Below, piece after piece: positions 1-12,442 of a DNA stretch of 64,000 nucleotides (the first letter of the stretch is position 1; the number at the start of each line of letters is the position of its first letter). Below the pieces are notes generated by a model, which had not been told where the DNA came from, did not search any database, and worked only from the letters and a program-made list of their open reading frames with translations. A program made the position numbers and the translations under genes. This DNA comes from Odontesthes bonariensis. Lineage: Eukaryota; Chordata; Actinopteri; Atheriniformes; Atherinopsidae. The stretch lies in the NCBI RefSeq assembly GCF_027942865.1, contig NC_134526.1:8040784-8104783 (forward strand), read 5' to 3'.

Positions 1-1658
1 TGTCAGTCAGACGACACGTGTGAACATTTATAAACTTTCATCAAAGTGCATGATTTAAGTTTGACGCCCAGGCTCATCACTTCTTGTGCGAGCTTTTGTT
101 GGATGCTGTGTTGAAGGGCAGCAGCAGTGGCAGCAAGCATGAGGCAGAGAGCTTTGCAGCTTAAATACTCTGCCTACATATGAGGGGTGCATTTGATAAG
201 TGGCATGCAGAGTGTGGGACGGATCACATGGGAGCTCGAGTCGAACTGCCTGAACTGGATCGCAGGTGTCGTTCCATTTGTTCCACAATAGAAACTGCTG
301 AACATCTGCCTATCATTACTCCTGAGTGACTCTGCTTGTTTAAGGTGCTCTTTTAATTCCCTGACCTGTTGCCAGTTAACCTCATTAGTTGCATCATGTT
401 TCTTCAGCTGTGTTTTTTTTGTACCACTTACCTTTCCTGCCTTTTGTTGCCCCCGTCCCAAATTTTTGGAGACATTATTCCTGCCATCGAGTACACGTTA
501 TTCATGTTTCGTTGCACCTGAAATAGTATCTGTCTTACTTTAAACATTTGATATGTTCTCTGTGTTCTGGTGTGAATGAAATATTAGTCTACGTTTATAT
601 TTTGCACAGCATCCCCTTTTATAAATAGGGGCTGTCCATAAACATGACATAAATCTGGTTTTGTCCAAAGATTTAAGCACTGATGGCGCTCCCTTAACTG
701 CCATCTGCTTTTCGGTGTTAGAGCAAAGTTTCATTACAGCCTTTCCAGTTTTTGGATGTTTCTTAAAGTGAAATTTATATTGTTGGGAATTGCATGTCAC
801 CTTTCCTCTCCTTCCATCCTGTTTGATAATATCATGTTGTCAGGCATTATTGCTCTTGATGTTTTCTCACTGGCACATCAGTTCACTGTCTTTGCACACA
901 AAAAGTTTGCCTATAAATGCCTTTTGCTTCTTACTAACTGAAGACACTGAGAGACACCTGCAGTTACAGGGTGATAGTGTGAAAGAATAATCTCACCTGA
1001 GGTGTGACTTCTTCTGGTGTCTGCAGCAGAACAAAACTCATCAGCCACCTGTCATCACACCCCAGCGTCTCCATGCACAGTGTGACGCTAAACTAACAGC
1101 AGAGGAAGATCCACAATGGAAAAACATCTTAAAACAAGTAAAAATCTGCTGAAAACTGGCTCAAAAATGCACAATTTGAATAACCAGTATTATTACTGAT
1201 ACCTCATAATGGTTCCTGTCCCACAGCAGGATTATTAAATTTGTTTGTTGATTTTCCCCAGATTTCATAAGCATCTTGTCAAAGTGTCCTGGATCACATT
1301 GCTTGACTCCTTGCTGTTACCAGCTGTTTGTAAGGCTACTGTAAATGGCATATACTGTAAAGAGAGGCAAATAACTTTTGGATCAAGGTGCTTTCTAATT
1401 GCAGTTCATTCATCACATACTAACATCTAAAGGTATCTCCGACTGTAATCTTTAAATAAACGTTAGTGGAGAAAAATGGAAAAAGCTTCAGAACTTGTTA
1501 AAATACAAACGAATTATAGCTTTGAAGTGCTGACACATTTTGTTTTTCACATTAAACTGCAAATATTTTGTTTCACACAGACCAAAATGTCAGATGTTGG
1601 TCGGGCATTGGGGCGGCTCTCTCAATGCATCACATTAACGCTGTTTATGTGTTTTAAC
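1..1658. other. Non-coding DNA, inferred kcnh6 intron
   Basis: I recognise no exon here. The first kcnh6 exon in the window (9746) encodes the S1 region and is an internal exon, so this stretch is inferred to lie in the preceding intron. Short open frames on both strands show no family resemblance, no splice-site context and no codon bias, and I treat them as chance. Confidence 0.5.
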
Positions 1659-1785
1659 TAGGGCTGGGCGAGTTAACTCGTGATTATCGCGTTAATTCGT
1701 TAATTACTTAATGCTGATTGATATTTTATCGCGCATTAACGCAGGTTTTATTTTTTTTGTTTAAAAAATCATTTTTTGGGGGGGG

Positions 1786-1967
1786 CTTTTGTGCCTTTAA
1801 TGGATAGGAAAGTTCAGAGAGACAGGAAGCAGGGGGCAGAGAGAGGGGGAACAACACACAGCACAGGGCTGTCCGATGTGGGACTTGAACCGGGGCCAGT
1901 TCAGCGAGGACTAAAGCCTCTGTACATGGGGCGCCTGCTCAACCCACTATGCCACAGACCACCCCTG
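1786..1967 (-). mobile_element. tRNA-derived SINE nested in the hAT element
   Basis: Read on the minus strand, this begins with a tRNA-like head. An A-box-like stretch TGGCATAGTGGG lies at 1954-1943 and a B box GGTTCAAGTCC at 1891-1881, the two Pol III internal promoter elements. The body runs through a CT-rich part and ends in a tail reading CATTAAAGGCAC. It sits wholly inside the hAT element and so inserted after it. The tRNA part has no proper cloverleaf arms and is not a functional tRNA gene. I recall similar teleost SINEs but cannot name the family. Confidence 0.6.
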
Positions 1968-2084
1968 TTTTGTTATTTATTTTATTATTGTAAAAGTCTG
2001 TTGCTCACAGGCTTTTATTTTGTAAAAGTCTGTTGCTGTCTACTGCGGAACATGAAAAGAAAGTAATCGGCGGATCCACCAAAC

Positions 2085-2390
2085 ATGGAGAAGGGTACGG
2101 AACTTTTACTCGGCCATTTTCATTTTAAAGTTCTTCCAGACGGCGGAGTCGACAGAACCAAAGTCATCTGTAAACACTGCCAAGTTGAATTGTCTTCTCA
2201 GCGTAGTAGTTCCAGTCTAAAATATCACTTAAAGGCAAAACACACAACTGATAGCAGCAAGTCATTCAAGGAAACAGACAGTGGAGCGAGGCTTCTACAT
2301 AAAAACTACAGAAAGATGCTGATGTTAAAAGTGTGTTTGCACAACAAATGTTATGGCACTTTCATTCATATGGCAGTACATTTAGAATAA
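2085..2390 (+). pseudogene. Truncated BED zinc-finger transposase remnant
   Basis: This open frame of 101 codons starts with an ATG at 2085. It carries a C-x2-C...H-x4-H BED-type finger (CKHC then HLKAKH), the DNA-binding module found at the N-terminus of hAT transposases and ZBED proteins. The frame runs on for about 30 residues that match no domain I know and then stops. No RNase-H-like catalytic domain or dimerisation domain follows before the terminal inverted repeat. It is best read as the 5' end of a transposase gene joined to the element's 3' end by internal deletion. It is not a host gene. Confidence 0.6.
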
Positions 2391-2523
2391 AACAAAATGC
2401 TAAAAGCTATACACTACTTTTGGATTCATTTTTGGATTCTGCGTACAAATGCAATTAATCGTGATTAATCAGGGAAATCATGTGATTAATTAGATTAAAA
2501 ATGTTAATCGTTGCCCAGCCCTA

Positions 2524-5500
2524 GTTTATAGTCTTTCCAATGAAAGAGTTCAAACTCTTTTCAGCTAACTGTTTTGTTTGGCTAGTTTTGTTATTTAGCA
2601 GATGTTACAATGTTAGAACGACCTTAAGTCGCTTTGGGTGGAAATGTGGATACAGTAACATAACCATGAAGTCATTTGTCATAAACTTAAGGGCATTTTA
2701 CATAAAGCAGTTTATTTTAGTTGTTTGGGTGATTGAAGGCCTTCAAATCTGGAGAATGAGCTGGATTTGGTATTTCTGTCTTGGTTTAAGATCGATCTAA
2801 AAGTAGAAGCTACCCACTCCTCCCCATAATTACTTCATTATATATCAGCAGCAGCTTCGGAAATGTCTCAGTATGTTTTTAAAATATTTTTCTACTGACT
2901 GTGTTCCAGATTTGTGTAGGTGTGAGGCTTATCTGACATGAACTGCCACAACTTTTAAGCGGTCTATCCAAACACCACTAAATTTAGATTAAAAAAACAC
3001 ACACACAGTAGCTGACACTGAATAATTCAAATCTTCTTTGTTTACCTCAGTTACAGCCTGCTGCTCTAGATACATATGCAGAAAAGAAATTATCTTTAGT
3101 TGCAGTCATTTGTGAATGTTTTTAATACTTTCTAGATTCAAATGTGCATTTTTCCTTCTATAGTCTCAAACAGTACAAGGCTCTGAATTTTCCTTCTATG
3201 TGCCGGTGCAGTTACCGTATGTGGCTGCTTTGTGACTGAATGCTGCTGCTGTGATGGCAGTGAGATCTCACTTCTTCCCACGGGGAGCAACTGTGATATG
3301 GACAGCTGGCTGTGACTTAATGCACAATGTTGAGGCAACGTGGCCCTGGAAAAACTGACTGTACAAACAGAAGCTCTCCTGAAAGGGCCTGGCAGAACAC
3401 TGAATTTCTTATCATGATTCTGCTGACGTCAGGAACAGGTTTGGATCAAAAGTGAGCCTTCCTCTGTGTCAGCACAACAGCGAGTATTTGTCAGCTTGTC
3501 AGTGAGATTTGTTTTACTTTTCGTTATGTCTCAGCTGGAAAGTAAAGGGCAGTAATTATCGCTATCTGTCTGTGGTCTGTTTAGCTGACAGACCACACAC
3601 TGTCTTATTAAGGTCTTCTTCAGCAGGGATTCTTTAAATCCAGCTTTTATTAAAAAATAACAAGGCACTTACCAGATTTAAAATGAATACAACCTCAGAT
3701 GGACAACAACACATGACATATTACACCGTGTCAGTATTCGTTTACCAAAACCCAAATGTAGAAACAGTGTGTTAAAAACTAAGTACACCCATGATTCGAA
3801 AGCTTATAGAGCACCTCAAAGAGCAATAACTTGAAATAATTGTTTTCTGTATGACATTATCAGGAATCTTGCCCTCATCTTTAAATCTTTCTGTTGTTTC
3901 CAAAGCATCTTAGTTGGGTTCAGGTCTTCAGTTAGCTTTGAATAGCTGGTGAAAACTAGATTATTCTATATATTTTTTACATACTGTGTATATTTTGGGC
4001 AAACTTTTAGTGTAAAATGTGTTTGAAAGTTTCATAACACTCATTTCTCGTCGTGTATGTTGCTGAACAAGATTTTAGTTGAAAGACCTCATTATTATTA
4101 TTTTCAGTCTATTCTCTCTGCAGAGCTAACTGATAATTTAGGGATGTACAAATCGTTCAGTTCAAACTTGGTTGTCAAAACATTTGTGGCACAGTGAGCT
4201 ATCATATGTACACGTCATTACATTTAGATTAAACTTGCACAGAAGGGTCTCCCCTAAGCGGATGCATTTTGAAAAAAAAGATGCAAAAGACAAATTATAT
4301 TGTTAGTGGAAGGTGGTCTTAAAGTTACTGTGTCTTTTTATCATCTCGGTCACTGTCTTTGTTGTTTGCACTTCCTATGAATGGACCAGAACTATGAAGT
4401 TTTCTTCAGTAAGACATGCCAGAATGCAAACTTCCATCCACCGACTACTGATGAAAGCAGTTGTTAAAAGTTATTTCGGACAAACTACCAAAATAGGGGT
4501 AATTTTTACCAACATTTCTGTGACTATTGTTTGATCATAGATAAAAGTCTTTGTGCCAGTTGTATGTGGTGTCAGTATTTATGGTAGGTTGGCAGTACAG
4601 AGAGGGGAGGACATGCTGCGAGTGTGAGGTTGCATGTGGCGAGCGTGTGGGTGTGTGTAGGGCTCACAGACCGTCTGTGAAGCTGTCTGTGGGAGTGGAC
4701 AGGGGTCCTGGTGAGATGTAGTTATGAAAGCGAGAGAAAAGAACAGCCGCTGTGAGCCTATCGAGCGGCTTTTTGTGGCTTGATTCTGCAATGACCTTGG
4801 CCTCTGTAACTAATGGAAATGGAGGGCAGCGGGAAAGTACGCTCTCTGCATCTGTCCCACTAAATCACAGTATTATCACATTGCAGTACCCCCAAAGCGT
4901 CTTCATGTTGGTGCCAGTTTGAGTTTTTCTCCTGTTTAAACAGCTGAATTGGCTGGCAGGGGTATGAAAGTCATGAGTTTTCCAAAAATGCTGCAGTTTG
5001 GCTTAAGTCACAGTCAGCATTGCTGCTGCCATGTGACAAACAGCTAACAGCGCCGAGTGACGAGTCGAGTTTTCTAAAGCCCGACTGTTATCATTGTGTT
5101 TTCTTGTAACCAAATGATACAAACCTGCATTGATTTATTCTGTTGATTATGTTCTGGTTTACAGGATAGGTTTCTTTATCGCTCCTTTTTAATTGGATTT
5201 CGATTTGTCACTTTAAAGCAAGAGAAATGAAAGTTGTGATTGATCTTTGTTCATATTGATTCGTCTACGTAATGCACACAGTGTAATTAACTCAGCTGCT
5301 ACTTGTTAAAGGCAAATAACTCTAATAAAATAAAATAAAAAGGCCCCAGCTCACTGTAACCAGCTGAGTGTGTCTGTGTTTGGGGAAAATAGATGTGCGT
5401 GCTTGTATGGCGCCCCCTGGCTTTGATTAAACTCCCAACAGGACAATGTCGATAAATTAATGCCAAACGGAGTGGGATTTTGTTTTGTTCGTATAGATTT

Positions 5501-8500
5501 GTTCCTATTCACAGTCTGTAGCAGGCTTACATTATCTCCGTATTTACAGTAATTCTAACTGTTGTTGAGATTAATTACATCTTCATCAGGTGTTTAGAAG
5601 ACTATTAAAATGTGCCAATGGCTTGATTCTCAGTTGTTATGGCTGAATATTAAATTGTTTCTGGGTTCTTTGAATACAATGAGTTAACTATTGATCTAAC
5701 TATTATTGTAACACAACACATATAAAGTCATGTGTAAATGTTTACATAATTATTTCCCCAGCTGACCATAAAATATGGCACGTGTGCAGGAAAGTTAACC
5801 AACTAGAAGCTGATGGTTCAGATCACCAATCGTCTTTTATGGCATCAGACGAGGCCTACTTTGATTTTTAGCGCAGTAACTGGTTCTTAACCACCAGTGG
5901 AGGAGGAGTGTGCAGTTTCATAGAGCCCATATACCATTTTTATATGTTTGAAGGAGGATCCCTTGCTGAGGGCAGGGCTGCGGGTAAGGAGGAAGAACAA
6001 GGGAGCACAAGGGAGGAAGAGATAGGCTGATTGGTAGAGGTTGCCTTATGCCTCACTTTCTTACTCTTAGTCTTACTTTTTTCCTGCTTTTATCCCATGG
6101 TGTGCATCATCATGAGCAAGCAGAAACTTCAGCCTGTAAGTACTTCAGCCTTTACTGCACTTTTCATGCTCCCTGCTGTTTTTTTACTTCAGCTTCATAT
6201 GCCTGTTGGTTGCTGCCATTTTCCCCATTTATGGCTCTTCTTTTCCTTCTCTTTATTCCTCTTCCCTCTTGGGCTCCTTGATTACTGACTGCAGCTCCAC
6301 AGGTGAGCAGCAACCACTTTATTTAGGTGAAACCGATGTCATTTCCCCTTGCTATATGGTCCAATTCGGATAGATTTCACAAGGATCGGTGACAGAACCT
6401 TCAGTTTATTCACTTTGACATCATCATTGGTCCCATTTTGGCTTTACTTTCAAGTGCAAGAGTCGATGTCATTAAGTCTGATTGATAAGCACTATGGCTA
6501 TAGTTGCATTTTGGGTTTGCTGAAAATGTATGTAGATGGAATTTACACTTCACCAAAATGACTGGATGATTTAGCATTACTCATTGTGGTTGTATCTGTG
6601 GTCGTGTCAGTATTTTTGTGTGAATAGTACAACTTTGATATTTTGTATTAAAGCTGTGCTGCTTTTACATTGTAGAAGTAGCAGTTTCAATGAGTATATA
6701 CCATAATTCACATCATGTTATGTGTTTAAATTTCCCTTATGTTACACATTACAACAATATTTCCAGTTTAGTATATAGCAAACTTAATAAATTGATTGTC
6801 ATTATGAGACTCAGCGATTGACAACATCAGTGATGTGAGATTTGTTTGGCGAGTGAGCCTCTCCTCGTGTGTTTACATGGTCATTACTCTGTTGTCTCTT
6901 CACATCTGTTAGGCCACTGTGGGAGTACAGGCGGTTGTTATGTTGGACAAACTAAGTTAATTTTGCGTGTTTTCCCATCAGATATACAAAGAGCTGGAGC
7001 ATAAGCCAGCATCTCTTTGTAATTACTCAATACACTCCTGCTAATTCCTTGTAAGGGAACTTTTCCCCCTGTGTTTCTTTTTTCCACCAAATATGGGAAG
7101 GTACACGTTTAGTGACTTTTTACATGCACTTTGTCCTTGAGAAACTATTTACTTTATTATTTCTGCTCCCTTTTTTTTTTTTAACTGGGAGGGTGAGAAG
7201 TTTTCTTTCAAAAAACTAAAAAGGGCAAATAGACAAGATTTTACTTTTGCTTTTTGTGGGACTCTTTTGTGGATGTCCTCTGCCGGGCTCATCATGTCCA
7301 GTGCCTTTTCTAAATGCCAGCTAAAATATAAATGATGCTCCAACCATCAAAGGATTTCTGAGGAGATGGAAGCGCCATGATGCAAAAGTGTTCCGTATTT
7401 TTGGATGGTTGACATGGATGTCAGAAATGGTGCACTGGAGCACACAAAGGAGCCTGTTCACATCTGCACTGATGATTTGCCCAAACAGAGTTCTGACCTT
7501 GCTCTTAACATGAATTAACCAAAATCACTGCTCTACATGGCGCCCAGTCGATGCCAGCACTTACTCTGGTCCACAATTGACCACAACACTAGCAGGAGGT
7601 GTCACATGGCTCAGACAAAAGTGGGTCACATGGTGCACAGAGACAGGTGAAGCAGCAGACGGCTCTTTAAAAAGGCAGTTACCAGAGATATAGTGGCACT
7701 GGGTCCTTACAGCTGGATTGTGGTGGGGGTTCTTTTTAAAAGTCAGAGGAAATTCTGAAAAAAAATTTGCAAGAAAGTGATGGAGGAGAGGAGCTGGTCA
7801 CTGCACATCAGGCCGGTGGGCCTGCAGAGGGTTTGCTGCTGTGGTCGACACCAGGATGACAACCTGGACATGGAGGCTCTTATTGTTGTTCCGGTCAGTA
7901 GGTTCTTACTCATTGCTGACTACTCTATTACCCTGTAAAATTACTGTTTTGTATTGATCATCTTTTAATGGCACTTAACACATCACTCAGAGGGGGGGGG
8001 GGACAGTGCACGATGAGGAATAGTAGGCCATACTGGTCCTGTTGCTGAACCTTTGCTCTTCTAAAACTGTCTCACACTGAGAAGCAACGTGACAGCACAG
8101 GTGCTATTATTAAACATGACATTAGATATGACATTTTGTCCAGTCAAAGTTGAAAATCTTTTTTTTGGGGAGTATGACTTATCTTTGGCTCATTGTTTTA
8201 TACATTTAAGTGAGTGCCAAATGAGAAATAAGCAGAAATACTCAATGTTCCTGTTGTAGATTTGATAACTTTTGCTTAGAAAGGAAAGACAAGTGTCAGT
8301 GTTGCCTCATGAGACAATATGTAGTCGTGAGAATTGTTGGGCTTTACTTTGAGGATGTTGTGTGGTATATGTAATATTTCTGCTTCCTGCATATTGATTG
8401 TTCTGTTTGTTGCTGAAGAGTTTCTACTGTGACGTGTTTAGTTATCATTAATAGTTTATAAATCTGACTAGCTGTTTACTGGAGCATTTACTCTTTGAAG

Positions 8501-9745
8501 CACCTCTATAGGAAAGTGCAAACCTTTTTACCACTTGAACCCAGGCTGGTTGCACTGCAGAGCTGTGGCATCTGGTCAGTCAGTTCAGCTGCCCAGCACC
8601 TTTTGATAAGGAGAGATGACAAAATTTATTGATGTACAAAAGTTGAACAGTGATGTATAATCTCAATGGGGTAGGGACATGCAATGACTGTGACCCTGTG
8701 GTGGTGGATGAGGAGAGATATGAGGGAGCCAATACTTCTGATTTTGTTGGTATCAGGAAGAGGAAAATAGATGGGTTATGTGAGTCTGGAGGGACAGAAC
8801 AGTTTTAAAAAATGGGAATAGACTTATTGGCTTAAAAAGCAGCAAGCAAGAAGATCATTGAACCAGAGTTGTGACAACAGAATTTAAGAATGAGGTGAGC
8901 TTGACAGCATCAGATAATGGAAGTGACAAGGCGGAAGTAACAAAGCGAAGCAGGAAGTAAAGCCCAAACACCGATGAGTGGGAAAAGGTCTTCCTTATGG
9001 AACTTCTGCATCAGCTTGATTTTAGGCCCAGTTTTGTTGTCAATCAAACACATTTAGATGACCCGTCTTAACATATATTTTAACTTTTAATTTAAATTTA
9101 AATTTTAACGGGTCAATACCATCATTTTAGAAATGAACAAAAATTAAGATTTTTCATGCAGCTCTGGTGAATTTTTAGCTGTTATTTTTATATTGATCAT
9201 TGACATAATATAAAATAGTAACGACAGCAACAATGTTTAGTTTATATTGTTGCTTATAGTTTATTTATAGTCTTTGCTGTATACACAAACCAATAGTGGA
9301 GTGTAAATTACACTGCAATGTATGAATATTAAATCTCAACTAAAGATCAAAATCTGATGCAAATTTTGTTCTCCTTCAACATTCAGTGCAGCAGTAAAAG
9401 CTGTGTTTAGTTAATGAGGCTTCGATTATAATGATTATTTGAAGTTCTTTATATCCAGGGGAAATACTGAACATGTTCCTCACGTCTTTCTTTTTTTTAT
9501 TGAAGTCATTGTTCTTCTGCATGATGCTGATTGCTTGCTATTCTAGAGTTTTATGAAGTGTACGCATTTTGCCCCTTTGCACTCTCATGGACAGATTTTT
9601 CCCTCCCCATCTTATCTGGCATTTAAGCTTCATAAGAAAACTTAGATTCAAATCAGTCTATAAAAGTACATTCCTTGGTTGTGAATCCCACTGTATTGTT
9701 TTGCATTTCTTATATCATCTCCGTCCTGTCCCTCGCCTTCCTTAG
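2524..9745. other. Non-coding DNA, inferred kcnh6 intron
   Basis: About 7.2 kb without a recognisable exon. The ERG N-terminal exons (PAS domain, and the linker exon ending just before the VLSLGAD exon) were looked for and not found, so they should lie left of the window. No alternative short N-terminal exon of the ERG1b type was recognised. The only simple features are homopolymer runs, such as G runs near 7991 and T runs near 7170, and a partial CTCF-like core at 5409-5421. The interval ends in a pyrimidine tract and AG at 9744-9745. Confidence 0.5.
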
Positions 9746-12372
9746 GTGTTGTCCCTTGGCGCTGACGTGCTGCCAGAATACAAGCTCCAGGCCCCACGCA
9801 TCCACAAGTGGACCATCCTTCATTACAGCCCCTTCAAAGCAGTATGGGATTGGGTCATCCTGCTGCTGGTCATCTACACTGCCATCTTCACACCATACTC
9901 TGCTGCATTCCTTCTCAATGAAGTAGAAGAAGAGCAAAGGAGATCTTGTGGCTACACCTGCAACCCACTTAACGTGGTGGACCTTGTAGTGGACGTCATG
10001 TTCATCGTGGACATCCTCATCAACTTCAGGACCACCTACGTCAATCACAACGACGAAGTGGTCAGCCACCCGGGACGCATTGCGCAGCATTACTTCAAGG
10101 GCTGGTTCCTTATAGACATAGTCGCTGCGATCCCATTTGATCTCCTCATATTCCGTTCTGGGTCACAGGAGGTGAGAAAGAACCCCACACAGTGGATATC
10201 AGTGGTTACGCTAAGCTAACTCATGTATTTGGCATGTCTGCTGTTAGCGACACCTATTATGCACCAATATCTAAGAATCAGGTATCAGATGTTGGGCATT
10301 ATTATGGAGCTTATATATGTAATATTACCCTCACTCTTGAAAATTCTTGTTTTCCACTATCTCCATCAGTGTATGAAAAAAAATTGTTTTTCATTTTACG
10401 ACATTAGAAAATATAGAAATCCCTCTAAGTTACAGTCAAGCTAAGTGCTTGGAAATCAAGTTCTCCATTGAATCATTCATGACACTGAAATGTCCCTAGA
10501 TAAACGAATACAGGTACCAGAATTTAAAATCATAAAATCGGTCCTGAACTTGCAAAGGAGCCATTTCAGAAAATACTTCTCCCGCTTTAAATGCCCTGAA
10601 AGACATGATAAAATCAGTTCTATTAATATCTTTCACCTCTTGTATTTGCAAAAGCATGACAACCATTTTTATACACAGGCTTTATGCTTTACTTGCAACA
10701 TTAATTCTATTCTTTTAGCAGACAGAGCCTCAGACTCAAACTACGTTGATTGGATTGTTGAAGACAGCCAGACTGTTGAGGTTGGTGCGAGTGGCCAGGA
10801 AGTTGGATCGGTACTCAGAATACGGCGCTGCTGTCCTCTTCCTCCTCATGTGCACATTTGCCCTCATCGCCCACTGGTTGGCTTGTATCTGGTATGCCAT
10901 CGGCAATGTGGAGCGCACTAGCTCTGCACGTATTGGTGGCATGAAGATTGGTTGGCTGGACAACCTGGCTGACCAGATTGGTAAACACTACAATGACACT
11001 GACATAGCCTCAGGGCCCTCCACCAAGGACAAGTATGTTACAGCCTTGTACTTCACCTTCAGCAGCCTGACCAGTGTGGGCTTTGGTAACGTCTCACCAA
11101 ACACCAACCCAGAGAAGATCTTCTCCATCTGTGTCATGCTCATTGGCTGTGAGTAGAATGGTAGTGACCTATTGTACGACAAACACACTAAAGGAAAACA
11201 CAACATACGGCTTTAAAACAGGAGTCGACATCCACCTTTGGAATCTACGTGTTTCATTGAGTAATTTTAGTTTTCTTCGATAGTTGACGGTAAAGAGACA
11301 AATGCCCTTGATTGGAGCCAAATTCATGACATTGTGGTCAATGGTAGCCACCTTAATCATTTGGCGTCAGAGCCTTAAGTGTTTCTGTCCTTTGTCCCTT
11401 TCAGCTCTGATGTATGCCAGTATCTTTGGGAACGTGTCTGCCATCATTCAGAGACTGTACTCAGGCACGGCCCGCTACCACACTCAGATGCTGCGGGTCA
11501 AAGAGTTCATCCGTTTCCACCAGATCCCAGGAGGTCTGAGGCAAAGGCTGGAGGAGTACTTCCAACATGCCTGGTCCTACACAAATGGCATTGATATGAA
11601 TGCTGTAAGTCCTTTAAACAGTCTCACACACACACACACACACACACATACAAAATCTGACTTTAGCCCATAAACAAGCTCTTTATGTTTTGAATGTATT
11701 TTTTGGAAAACAATGTTGGCAACGATGTTATGTGATGAGTTATAATTTTGATCTTAAAACATGTTGCTAATGGGAGCTTAGCTCAGTGGTAGAGCATCTG
11801 ACTGCAGATCAAAAGGTCTGTAGTCTAAATCTGTTTCCTCTCTCTCCTATGAGAGGACACTGGGTTATAAAATGTTCAACACAATGTTTGTACATTCAAA
11901 CAGCCTGCCAGTGCAAAAATCTACTAATGTTTGGATCCATTATCAACATACACACTTTTGTACTGTAAACTCATCCTCAAAACATCTGACTGACAGTTGA
12001 ATTTTTAAAACTTTGCTTCATTTTAAAGATCTTCTGAAAATGCCATTTCAGTCCTCAAACAAACTTTGCCTCGTAGATATTTGTTGGATGAAAATGTCTG
12101 TATTGACAGTAGGGGGTATAGCTCAGTGGCAGAGCATTTGACTGCAGATCAAGAGGTCCTCAGTTCAAATCTGGGTGCCCCCTCTCTACTGACATCGTAT
12201 GGTTGTGTTTCCTTCTTATGGGGGTGGAAAAGCTTATCTCTTACGGCAAGGCACGAACATGCAGTGTAAGTGTCCTATAATAAGCTGTTGGACTAGATTA
12301 ATTAGTTACCCCTATAGTGTTGCACCATATTAAACATCATAAAGACTGAATAAACCATATAAGATATATATA

Positions 12373-12442
<70 letters not shown>

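Larger units (their letters stand above)
1659..2523 (+). mobile_element. Non-autonomous hAT-type DNA transposon with BED-finger remnant
   Basis: The ends are inverted copies: TAGGGCTGGGC at 1659-1669 and GCCCAGCCCTA at 2513-2523. Subterminal DNA on both sides is rich in GTTAAT/GATTAAT repeats, as in hAT elements. The flanking 8-mers gttttaac (1651-1658) and gtttatag (2524-2531) look like a decayed 8-bp target duplication (5 of 8 match). Inside, 2085-2390 encodes a short protein whose first ~70 residues form a BED-type zinc finger with CKHC, then HLKAKH. The rest of the transposase, including the catalytic core, is absent, so this is an internally deleted derivative. A SINE is inserted within it. 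Calling the superfamily hAT is inference from the inverted repeats, the possible 8-bp duplication and the BED finger. Confidence 0.7.

Noticed and set aside
174-800. Lys-rich minus-strand open frames near the left edge
   Set aside because: They match no family, have no splice signals and have ordinary AT-rich composition. Chance frames are more likely.
1881-1954. Possible tRNA gene on the minus strand
   Set aside because: It has A-box- and B-box-like elements but no cloverleaf. It is the head of a SINE.
9710-10090. 126-codon minus-strand open frame opposite the kcnh6 S1 exon
   Set aside because: It is the mirror of a conserved coding exon and has no family resemblance. The plus strand gives the perfect ERG match.
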